DNA from: Rheinheimera maricola
GTDB taxonomy: Bacteria; Pseudomonadota; Gammaproteobacteria; Enterobacterales; Alteromonadaceae
DNA: 64,000 nt
Assembly: GCF_016918075.2 (NCBI RefSeq)
Contig: NZ_JAERPS020000002.1
Span: 62,001 to 126,000 of the forward strand
Reading direction: 5' to 3'
Positions 57,065 to 64,000 of the stretch are shown here, in pieces (positions within the stretch are counted from its first letter, which is position 1; every line of letters begins with the position of its first letter). Both the position numbers and the translations under genes were made by a program. The notes under the pieces are model-generated. The model saw only the letters and a program-made list of their open reading frames with translations, had not been told where the DNA came from and ran no database searches.

Positions 57065-58444
57065 CTACGCCTGCTCAAACCACTGTTTAGCACCCGTTAA
57101 TGCTGCCAGCACTTGTTGTGGTGCAGTGCCACCAAGCGCGGCGCGCTTTTGCAAACCGGCTTCAAGTTGCAATGCCGGATACACATCCTCGCCAATCAGC
57201 TTACTAAACTGCGTAAGCTCTGCCAGTGGCAAGGCTTCCAGCGCCAGTTGTTGCTTCGCTGCATGCACCACCAGCTCACCTACGACCTCATGGGCATCAC
57301 GAAACGGCATGCCTTTACTGACCAGGTAATCCGCCAAATCGGTAGCATTGCTGTAACCGAGTTCAGCCGCCAGACGACACTGCGCTTCATTAACGCTTAA
57401 ATGCGGCAATACCGTTGCCAGCACCAACAAAGACTGCTGCCAGGTAGCCATCAGATCAAAAAAGCCCTGCTTGTCTTCCTGCATATCTTTGTTGTAAGCC
57501 AGCGGCAAGCCTTTGAGTACGTGTAAAATAGCGACCAAATGCCCCACCACGCGGCCGGCTTTACCGCGCAACAACTCGAACACATCAGGGTTTTTCTTTT
57601 GCGGCATTAACGATGAGCCGGAGCTTATTGCATCGCCCAGTTTAAAAAAGCCGGCTTCACCGGAGCAAAAGAAAATGACATCTTCAGATAAGCGCGATAA
57701 GTGCGTCATACAGATACTGGCCGCAGCAGATAACTCTACTACGTAGTCACGGTCTGACACCGCATCCAGGCTATTCAGCGCTGCGCTGGCAAACCCCAAC
57801 CGCTGTGCCAGTTGCTCACGGTCAACCGCCACTCCGGTGCCAGCTAAAGCGCCACAACCGAGCGGACAGACATCTAAGCGCGCTAAAGCATCATCTAAAC
57901 GGCTAACGTCACGTTTAAACATCTCAACATAAGCCAGCGCCCAATGCGCCACTAATACCGGCTGTGCCCGCTGCAAATGGGTAAAACCCGGCATTACCGC
58001 GGTTCCGGCGCGCTCAGCAAAGGTTAACAAAGCGGCAATGGCACCCAGTAACGACTGACGCACATGTTGTGCATTCAATTTGCTCCATAAGCGTAAATCG
58101 GTCGCGACTAAATCATTACGGCTACGGCCGGTGTGCAGTTTTTTCGCTACCGCACCCAATTTGGCCGTTAACTGCGCTTCTACCCAACTGTGAATATCTT
58201 CCTCGCTGGTTTGCAGTGGCAGCTTTGCATCCGCCTCTATCGCCACGGCTAAATCGGCTAAACCGGCATCGAGCTGCGCCGCTTCATCGCTGCTGATAAT
58301 ACCGGCCTGCGCCAACTGCTGCGCCCAGGCACGCGAGGCCTGAATGTCCTGTTGTGCCAGCAAATAATCAAAGCTTAGCGAGTCGTTAAACTCGCGAAAC
58401 TCAGCAAGGGTTGCTTCCTGAAAACGTCCGCCCCACATTGCCAT
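57065..58444 (-). CDS. argH: Argininosuccinate lyase
   Basis: Splits argininosuccinate into arginine and fumarate. 459 residues, the length of stand-alone ArgH. The C-terminal acetyltransferase (ArgA) fusion seen in many Alteromonas and Vibrio relatives is absent. The fumarase-superfamily signature GSSLMPQKKNP carries the catalytic Ser. Five bases after argG; last gene of argCBFGH. Confidence 0.97.
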   Translation of the reverse strand: MAMWGGRFQEATLAEFREFNDSLSFDYLLAQQDIQASRAWAQQLAQAGIISSDEAAQLDAGLADLAVAIEADAKLPLQTSEEDIHSWVEAQLTAKLGAVAKKLHTGRSRNDLVATDLRLWSKLNAQHVRQSLLGAIAALLTFAERAGTAVMPGFTHLQRAQPVLVAHWALAYVEMFKRDVSRLDDALARLDVCPLGCGALAGTGVAVDREQLAQRLGFASAALNSLDAVSDRDYVVELSAAASICMTHLSRLSEDVIFFCSGEAGFFKLGDAISSGSSLMPQKKNPDVFELLRGKAGRVVGHLVAILHVLKGLPLAYNKDMQEDKQGFFDLMATWQQSLLVLATVLPHLSVNEAQCRLAAELGYSNATDLADYLVSKGMPFRDAHEVVGELVVHAAKQQLALEALPLAELTQFSKLIGEDVYPALQLEAGLQKRAALGGTAPQQVLAALTGAKQWFEQA

Positions 58445-58449
58445 AATAA

Positions 58450-59658
58450 TTAACCCTTTTGTTGCTGATGCAGCGCGCGAATACGACTCGCCAGACTATA
58501 CAAACGGATAAAGCCGGCAGCATCTTTCTGGTTGTACACTTCATCGCCCTCAAAAGTAGCAAAAGCTTCTGAGTACAGCGAGTTAGGTGAACGACGCTTG
58601 GCCACGGTAACATTACCCTTGTACAGCTTAATTACCACATCACCGGTTAATTGCTCAGCCAGCGCGGTAGCCGCCGCCAACAGTGCATCTTTTAACGGCG
58701 TGAACCAGCGGCCGTCGTACACCAGTTGGGCAAACTCCTGGCCGACTTCTTCGCGGTATTTCAGTGAGGCGCGGTCATACACCAGCGCTTCCAGGCCTTT
58801 TAACGCGGCCATTAAGATAGTACCGCCTGGCGTTTCATAGCAGCCGCGCGATTTCATACCCACCAGCCGGTTCTCGACAATATCAATGCGGCCAACGCCA
58901 TGCTCAGAGCCAATTTCGTTTAACAGTTCAATAGCCGCTATCGGCGCCACAGCGTGGCCGTTAATTTTGCTCAGCTCGCCTTTATCAAAGCTCAGCTCAA
59001 CATAGGCAGCATGATCAGGCGCCTGCTCCGGTGATTTGGTCCACATCCATACTTGCTCTGACGGTTCACACCAGGGGTTTTCTAACTCGCCGCCTTCGTG
59101 CGAGATATGCCACAGGTTAGCATCGCGGCTGTAAATTTTGGTGGCCGATGCCGTAGTAGGCACCTTTTTCTCGGCCAGGTAATCCAGCAGCGACTGGCGT
59201 GAATTAAACTGCCACTCGCGCCAGGGGGCAATAATGGTTAACTGCGGCGCCAGCGCCGCAAAGGCGCCTTCAAAACGTACCTGATCATTACCTTTACCGG
59301 TACAACCGTGACACAAGGCATCGGCACCCAGCTCCAGCGCTAATTTAACCTGAGCGCGGGCAATTACCGGCCGCGCCATAGAGGTACCCAATAAATACTG
59401 GCCTTCATACACGGCGCCGGTTTTCAGCGTCGGGTAAATCACTTCTTTGACTAACTCTTCGCGCAAATCGACGATATAGCAACTACTGGCACCGGAGTTA
59501 ATGGCTTTTTGCTCGACACCGGCCAACTCCTCGTCGCCCTGGCCAACGTTAGCAACAAAGGCGATAACTTCGCAGTTATAGTTATCTTTTAACCACGGCA
59601 CTATCGCCGAAGTGTCCAGACCGCCGGAATAGGCTAAAACGACTTTTTTGATACTCAT
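58450..59658 (-). CDS. argG: Argininosuccinate synthase
   Basis: Joins citrulline and aspartate with ATP. 402 residues from ATG 59658 ([15 protein letters not shown]). The SGGLDTS P-loop is near residue 12 and [13 protein letters not shown] near 118. The start is chosen because GAGGA sits just upstream of ATG 59658. A GTG at 59673 is upstream of that site. Confidence 0.97.
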   Translation of the reverse strand: MSIKKVVLAYSGGLDTSAIVPWLKDNYNCEVIAFVANVGQGDEELAGVEQKAINSGASSCYIVDLREELVKEVIYPTLKTGAVYEGQYLLGTSMARPVIARAQVKLALELGADALCHGCTGKGNDQVRFEGAFAALAPQLTIIAPWREWQFNSRQSLLDYLAEKKVPTTASATKIYSRDANLWHISHEGGELENPWCEPSEQVWMWTKSPEQAPDHAAYVELSFDKGELSKINGHAVAPIAAIELLNEIGSEHGVGRIDIVENRLVGMKSRGCYETPGGTILMAALKGLEALVYDRASLKYREEVGQEFAQLVYDGRWFTPLKDALLAAATALAEQLTGDVVIKLYKGNVTVAKRRSPNSLYSEAFATFEGDEVYNQKDAAGFIRLYSLASRIRALHQQQKG

Positions 59659-59665
59659 AGTGTCC

Positions 59666-60580
59666 TCACGCAAATAAACTGATTAATACGGCATTCTGGG
59701 CATGCATGCGGTTTTCCGCCTGCAGTAAAACAAGTGACGCATCGCTGTCGAGTACCTCGCTGGTAACTTCGTGCTCACGGTGCGCCGGTAAACAGTGCAT
59801 AAAATACTTTACTGCCAGCCGCTGCATTACGGCGGTATTGATCTGATAGGGTTTAAACACCCGCTCAATCTGCTGCGGGTCAGCCTTATCGCCCATCGAC
59901 AACCAGGTATCAGTATAGATAGCATCGGCGCCGGCCGCGGCGGATAAATGCGGACTTAGCTCCAGCACGGCACCGGTGTCAGCAGCAATTTTTTGTACAT
60001 TAAGCAGCACCTGGGCATCGGGTGAAAAGCCCTGTGGCGTAACCACTGTCATCTTCATACCACTAAGCGCAGCACCAATCATTAATGAATGACAGACATT
60101 ATTGCCATCACCAACATAAGCCAGATGCACTTGGCTTAAATCGCCAAAGTGCTCTTTTAACGCTAGTAAATCCGCCAATGCCTGGCATGGATGATATAGA
60201 TCGCTCAGCGCATTGATCACTGGCTTGTGACTGGCCTGCGCCAGTTGCTCCAGCGTTTGCTGCGAGAACACCCTTGCGACGATAGCATCAGTCCAGCAGG
60301 CCAGATTGCGGCCAAAATCGGCCACAGTTTCGCGTTTGCCCATAGCGCCATTTTGCTGATCCAGATACACACTATGGCCACCGAGCTTATAAATACCGAC
60401 ATCAAAACTGACACGGGTACGCAAGGAGGGCTTCTCAAAAATCAGCGCGATGCTTTTACCTGCCAGCGCCTGGGTGTATTTCTGCGGTTGCTGTTTTACA
60501 TCCAACGCTAAATTCAGCAAATCGTTCAGCGTTGCCGGGCTTAATTCAGCCAGACTCAATAATTGGTTTAGTTTACTCAT
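59666..60580 (-). CDS. argF: Ornithine carbamoyltransferase
   Basis: Makes citrulline from ornithine and carbamoyl phosphate. 304 residues from ATG 60580 (MSKLNQLL). The carbamoyl phosphate loop is KPSLRTR (S-x-R-T-R) near residue 48, and the ornithine-side motif HCLPAHR is present. A TTG start at 60601 would add seven residues. Shorter than E. coli ArgF (334), resembling the ArgF found in other Alteromonadales. Confidence 0.95.
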   Translation of the reverse strand: MSKLNQLLSLAELSPATLNDLLNLALDVKQQPQKYTQALAGKSIALIFEKPSLRTRVSFDVGIYKLGGHSVYLDQQNGAMGKRETVADFGRNLACWTDAIVARVFSQQTLEQLAQASHKPVINALSDLYHPCQALADLLALKEHFGDLSQVHLAYVGDGNNVCHSLMIGAALSGMKMTVVTPQGFSPDAQVLLNVQKIAADTGAVLELSPHLSAAAGADAIYTDTWLSMGDKADPQQIERVFKPYQINTAVMQRLAVKYFMHCLPAHREHEVTSEVLDSDASLVLLQAENRMHAQNAVLISLFA

Positions 60581-60623
60581 TTTCAGCTGACTTGCCGCCA
60601 ATGCGGCATCCTTGTTTAAGGGA

Positions 60624-61394
60624 CTAACAGACGATGCGCGTGCCTACTGCTTGCTGTCGCATCAGATTTAACAGATCTTGCGGGTGTTGCCAGCCCGCGA
60701 CAGTAATACTTCGTCGCAGTGCCTGAGCGGTATCCAGTGCAGCATCCAGTTTTACTTTCATGCCGCCTTTAATTACGCCTTGTGTCACTAATTTTGCAGC
60801 TTCAGCACTGTTAAGCTCGCTTATCAATTTTCCTTCGCCATCTAAAATACCCGGCACATCGGTCAGCAACACCAGTTGCCCCTGTACCAGCTGACAAATC
60901 GCGGCGGCAGCTAAATCGGCGTTGACATTTAATAACTGGCCCAGCTCACCATGGCCAACAGAGCTGAACACCGGCGTAAAGTGGCCAGCCAGCAAATTTT
61001 GCAGTAAAGTGCCGTCTTGTGGTTTAGCCACGCCCACTGCACCTAATTTACTGTTAAGTTCAAAGCGGCAACTGTTGCCAGCCGATAAGGTTAAACCGAC
61101 CGGTTTTAAACCCTGTAAAGCGGCGCGCGCTACCATATGCGAATTAACCGCACCGGCTAAGGCCCCGGCGATCACCGGCATTTGCTCCGCCGGGGAAATA
61201 CGCTGGCCGTCGAGTTTTTCGGTGTGAAAGCCAAACTTTGCCAGCCATTGGTCAACCTGGTCGCCGCCGCCGTGTACCAGCACCAGTGGGTACTGTTGCT
61301 TTAATTCGGCACACACTGCCAGCAAGGCATCCAGCGCGCTGTCGTCCTGCAACAGGCGGCCACCCATTTTCAGTACCAGAGGCGTATTATTCAT
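60624..61394 (-). CDS. argB: Acetylglutamate kinase
   Basis: Phosphorylates N-acetylglutamate. 256 residues, as in E. coli (258). KMGGRLLQDD near the N-terminus, VHGGGDQVD (near residue 41), and NVNADLAAAAI (near 157) are the substrate/ATP contacts. It overlaps argC by eight bases. No N-terminal extension typical of arginine-inhibited kinases, so feedback would act elsewhere. Confidence 0.96.
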   Translation of the reverse strand: MNNTPLVLKMGGRLLQDDSALDALLAVCAELKQQYPLVLVHGGGDQVDQWLAKFGFHTEKLDGQRISPAEQMPVIAGALAGAVNSHMVARAALQGLKPVGLTLSAGNSCRFELNSKLGAVGVAKPQDGTLLQNLLAGHFTPVFSSVGHGELGQLLNVNADLAAAAICQLVQGQLVLLTDVPGILDGEGKLISELNSAEAAKLVTQGVIKGGMKVKLDAALDTAQALRRSITVAGWQHPQDLLNLMRQQAVGTRIVC

Positions 61395-62427
61395 GGCTCA
61401 CCCCCGCAAACAGTCCTGCCGTTTCCGGTTTGCCAAAGCGCACGTTAGCCGCCTGCATGGCCTGCGCTGCTGCACCTTTTAATAAGTTATCAATAGCGGA
61501 TACTACCACCAGTTGCTCGCCATCCTGCTGCCAGTGAATATCGCAGTAGGGCGTACCGGCCACGTCTGCTACATTGGGCGAATGCGACACTAAGCGCACC
61601 AACGGTTTACCGTTATAATCGTTATTAAAGGCAGCAGTAACTTGCTCTGCCGATACGCCAGCTTTCAGCGTCACGACGCTGGTGGCCAGGATGCCGCGTT
61701 TAAAATTGCCCAGATGCGGCGTAAATACCACTTTGCGGCCTAAATTTTGCTCTATCTCCGGCCGGTGACGGTGTTTAAAAAAGCCGTAAGCATTTAAGCC
61801 AACTTCACAAAATGAGGTGCTAAGTGCAGCCTTACGGCCGGCACCGGATACGCCGCTGGTGGCGTTAATTACTGGAATGCAGTTATCTGCCACTAAACCG
61901 GCTTTAAGCAGTGGTAACAGCGCTAAAGTACAAGCAGTGGGATAACAGCCCGGCACCGAAATTAACCGTGGCAATGGCGTACTCTGCCATTCCATTAAGG
62001 AATACACAGCCTCTTCTAACAGTTCAGGATGCTGATGTTCATAGCCGTAATATTGTGGGTATAACTGCGGCTGCTTTAAGCGAAATGCACCGGATAAATC
62101 CACCACATCTATGCCCTGCGCTAATAATAACGGAGTTACCGCTTCACTGGCTTCGTGTGGCAAGGCTAAAAAAGCCACATCAATTTTGCCGTTTAAGCCT
62201 GCAGCCAGCTCGTCGGTCCACGGCTGCACCATGACGTCCAGTTGCTGTTTATAACGTGGGTAAAGTGACGAGAACGGCTCTGCCGCCCGACCGGCCGACG
62301 CATAAGCGCCCACCAGCTCAAAATAAGGGTTACGCGCTAAAATTACTGCCAGCTCGGCACCGCTGTAACCGGCGGCGCCTAATACAATGCTGCGCACTAA
62401 AGAAGAAGATTGGTTTGTTGATAACAT
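61387..62427 (-). CDS. argC: N-acetyl-gamma-glutamyl-phosphate reductase
   Basis: NADPH reductase of the third step of ornithine synthesis. 346 residues. The GAAGYSGAEL nucleotide-binding loop is near residue 18, the active-site Cys is in SVPGCYPTA (near 157), and KRGILATSV is conserved. First gene of argCBFGH, with promoter and ARG-box-like sites immediately upstream. Confidence 0.97.
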   Translation of the reverse strand: MLSTNQSSSLVRSIVLGAAGYSGAELAVILARNPYFELVGAYASAGRAAEPFSSLYPRYKQQLDVMVQPWTDELAAGLNGKIDVAFLALPHEASEAVTPLLLAQGIDVVDLSGAFRLKQPQLYPQYYGYEHQHPELLEEAVYSLMEWQSTPLPRLISVPGCYPTACTLALLPLLKAGLVADNCIPVINATSGVSGAGRKAALSTSFCEVGLNAYGFFKHRHRPEIEQNLGRKVVFTPHLGNFKRGILATSVVTLKAGVSAEQVTAAFNNDYNGKPLVRLVSHSPNVADVAGTPYCDIHWQQDGEQLVVVSAIDNLLKGAAAQAMQAANVRFGKPETAGLFAGVSHE

Positions 62428-62482
62428 CGATTACGGCTCTCGAACAATAAATAACGTATAGGTATAGCACGAAACAGCCGCT

Positions 62483-62511
62483 AGTGTAGAACGGCCGCCA
62501 TGCAGTTTCAA
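62483..62511 (-). promoter_or_regulatory. Sigma-70 promoter of argCBFGH
   Basis: On the minus strand, TTGAAA (62511-62506) and TACACT (62488-62483) are separated by exactly 17 bp. The predicted start is near 62476, giving a leader of about 50 bases. Confidence 0.7.
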
Positions 62512-62545
62512 GAATTATTATGCTGATTTTGTGAATTTTTATTTG
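62511..62545 (-). promoter_or_regulatory. Pair of ArgR (ARG box-like) operators
   Basis: Box cores AGAATTATTATGCT (62511-62524) and TGAATTTTTATTTG (62532-62545) resemble TGAATNNNNATTCA and are 21 bp apart, the known spacing of paired ARG boxes. The first abuts the argC -35. Binding would block RNA polymerase when arginine is plentiful. Confidence 0.6.
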
Positions 62546-62567
62546 GCCTAGGTTTCTGACCGTTTTA

Positions 62568-64000
62568 TCACAGCGCTACATCTACCCTGTTGCGACCACT
62601 TTGCTTAGCTTGATACAGTGCACTGTCGGAACGTGACAGCAATTTATCGTGTGGTACTTCACCAGCAAACTGTGCAACTCCCAGACTGATACTAATATGC
62701 AAACCTGCAGCAAAAGCAGAGCAGTCAATTTGCATAACAGCTTTACGGATGCGTTCACAAATATCCTGTGCCACTACAATGTCTGTATTGGGTAGCAGTA
62801 AGGCAAACTCTTCACCGCCCCATCGCGACACGGTGTCGTCCTGGCGGCACTGCGTACTAATTTCTGCCGCGACTAGCTTTAGTACCTCATCACCGATACT
62901 GTGACTATAGCGGTCGTTTACCTGTTTAAAATGATCGATATCCATCAACACCAGGCACAATGGCAAGTTACTCCGCTTTGAACGTGCACATTCCCGAGCT
63001 AAAGCTTCATCAAAAGCACGTCGATTTGGTAAGCCGGTCAGAGCGTCCAATCTAGCTTGTTGCTCAAACTCTTGTGCTTGTTGCTTAATTTGTGTCAACA
63101 GTGCTGACCGTTCCTGATCGATAGCTTGCAAATGATCGGCTTGCTGTTGTAATTTCAGAGTTTTTTCAGCCACTTGCAACCGAAGAAGCTGTTCACTACG
63201 CTGCAACGCATTAAAACGCCAGCGCAACATTGCTAAAGCTAATAAAATTATCGTCGCCATAATGGCCAGCCAGAAATCCACTCTTTGCCAGTAATAGGGT
63301 AAAATAGTGAAGTTCACATGCGCCTCTTGCCGACTCCAGCCGCCCTGAGGATAAGCCGCAGCAACGCGTAATTGATAATCGCCAGGCGGTAAATTAGTGT
63401 ATTCAGCAGTGTTGTGGCTGCCACGGTCTATCCAATCTTCATCAAAACCAACAAGCTGGCTACGGTATTGAATACGTTGTGGCATAACGAAACCTAAACC
63501 AGCGAAAGCAAACTCCAATCTATTGGCACCAGGGGCAATAACAATACCTTGCCTGAGCACAGCCTCTGCACCGTTAACGCGAAGACCTTCGATCACAACA
63601 GGTGGAATATGAGTGGCGAAGCGTCGCAGGATTCCGGGCTGTACCCAACTAACCCCCTTAGAGGTAGCAAACCACACCGTACCGTCTTGTGCTAACGTTG
63701 CTGCCGCCATAGAGCCGCCGTTTGCTTGCGCACTTTGCATGCCGTCACTTTCGCCAAATAGCTCGTAGTGCAACTCCTGCTGCAAACCACTTAGCACACC
63801 CGCAAGATTATCGCGCTCTAGCCGCAATATGCCGCGGTTGCTGCTAATCCACAAATTATGGTTAACATCCAGCACCGCTTGGAATAACTTGTCGAACGGC
63901 AAACCTACTTTGCGACCGAGCATACTCAGCCGTCCGTCAGCAAAATGATAAGCAACCAAACCTCGGTCGGTGGTCATCCACAACAAGTTTTGCTGCGGAT
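62568..64000 (-). CDS. Sensor diguanylate cyclase with propeller, Y_Y_Y and GGDEF domains (5' end outside window)
   Basis: Visible C-terminal 477 residues; the frame is open to the window edge. In order: two-component-regulator propeller blades (W-M-T-T-D-R-G, LWISSNRGI), a Y_Y_Y domain (about 160-235 in the visible part), and one transmembrane helix (WLAIMATIILLALAML). A coiled coil then leads into a GGDEF domain with RWGGEEF intact. Five residues before it lies R-Q-D-D, an RxxD inhibitory site. A working, feedback-controlled cyclic-di-GMP synthase is predicted, sensing a periplasmic ligand. The signal peptide and remaining blades must lie beyond 64000. Confidence 0.88.
   Translation of the reverse strand, partial: PQQNLLWMTTDRGLVAYHFADGRLSMLGRKVGLPFDKLFQAVLDVNHNLWISSNRGILRLERDNLAGVLSGLQQELHYELFGESDGMQSAQANGGSMAAATLAQDGTVWFATSKGVSWVQPGILRRFATHIPPVVIEGLRVNGAEAVLRQGIVIAPGANRLEFAFAGLGFVMPQRIQYRSQLVGFDEDWIDRGSHNTAEYTNLPPGDYQLRVAAAYPQGGWSRQEAHVNFTILPYYWQRVDFWLAIMATIILLALAMLRWRFNALQRSEQLLRLQVAEKTLKLQQQADHLQAIDQERSALLTQIKQQAQEFEQQARLDALTGLPNRRAFDEALARECARSKRSNLPLCLVLMDIDHFKQVNDRYSHSIGDEVLKLVAAEISTQCRQDDTVSRWGGEEFALLLPNTDIVVAQDICERIRKAVMQIDCSAFAAGLHISISLGVAQFAGEVPHDKLLSRSDSALYQAKQSGRNRVDVAL

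Noticed and set aside
57065..58444. argH-argA fusion as in many Alteromonas and Vibrio
   Set aside because: The protein ends at 459 residues with no acetyltransferase extension.

Overview
The window is chromosomal DNA from a gammaproteobacterium, most likely Alteromonadales and perhaps the Rheinheimera/Alishewanella/Arsukibacterium group. The evidence is gene content and order: dksA-gluQ-pcnB-folK-panBC; divergent fbp and mpl; mrcA-pilMNOPQ-aroKB-damX-dam-rpe-trpS; and ast genes beside pabA. Families typical of that group are also present (PanP, DUF2959, DUF2333, DUF3802, DUF2970, TIGR03899, TIGR04219, TorF). The genus is a guess. I found no rRNA, tRNA, insertion sequence, prophage, integron or CRISPR array. 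Coding density is high and most of the window is core genome.

Positions 1-9.9 kb hold the 5' part of hrpB and pepB on the minus strand. They are followed by dksA, gluQ, pcnB, folK, panB and panC on the plus strand, then a periplasmic catalase-like peroxidase coupled to a cytochrome b561. From 9.9-21 kb everything is on the minus strand: two translationally coupled SLC13/RCK permeases, a small membrane protein with a DUF2959 lipoprotein, the PLP-dependent aspartate decarboxylase PanP, the YadGH ABC exporter, ubiX and mpl. PanP probably supplies beta-alanine to PanC, since panD is missing beside panBC.

Positions 21-33 kb hold fbp, ppa and a chemotaxis receptor (plus strand). Then come a response regulator with degenerate GGDEF and intact EAL, a TIGR03899 gene, and a BarA-like membrane protein whose kinase core has lost its phospho-accepting histidine. 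After these is a run of envelope genes on the minus strand: a TIGR04219 barrel, DUF2333, PCu(A)C, and a compact four-gene operon of a small secreted protein, two 40-residue membrane microproteins and a PspC-domain protein. This last operon is the best candidate for something undescribed.

Positions 33-42 kb hold dusA, speD, an OsmC-family gene, DUF3802, the arginine succinyltransferase genes astD/astA/astC, an HDOD protein and pabA. Positions 42-57 kb hold the trpS-rpe-dam-damX-aroB-aroK-pilQPONM cluster with ponA (PBP1a) divergent. This cluster lacks gph and carries an insert of a TorF porin, a small secreted protein and DUF2970 between rpe and dam. Positions 57-62.4 kb hold argCBFGH, read leftward from one promoter overlapped by two ARG-box-like sites 21 bp apart. 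The window ends inside a large sensor diguanylate cyclase.
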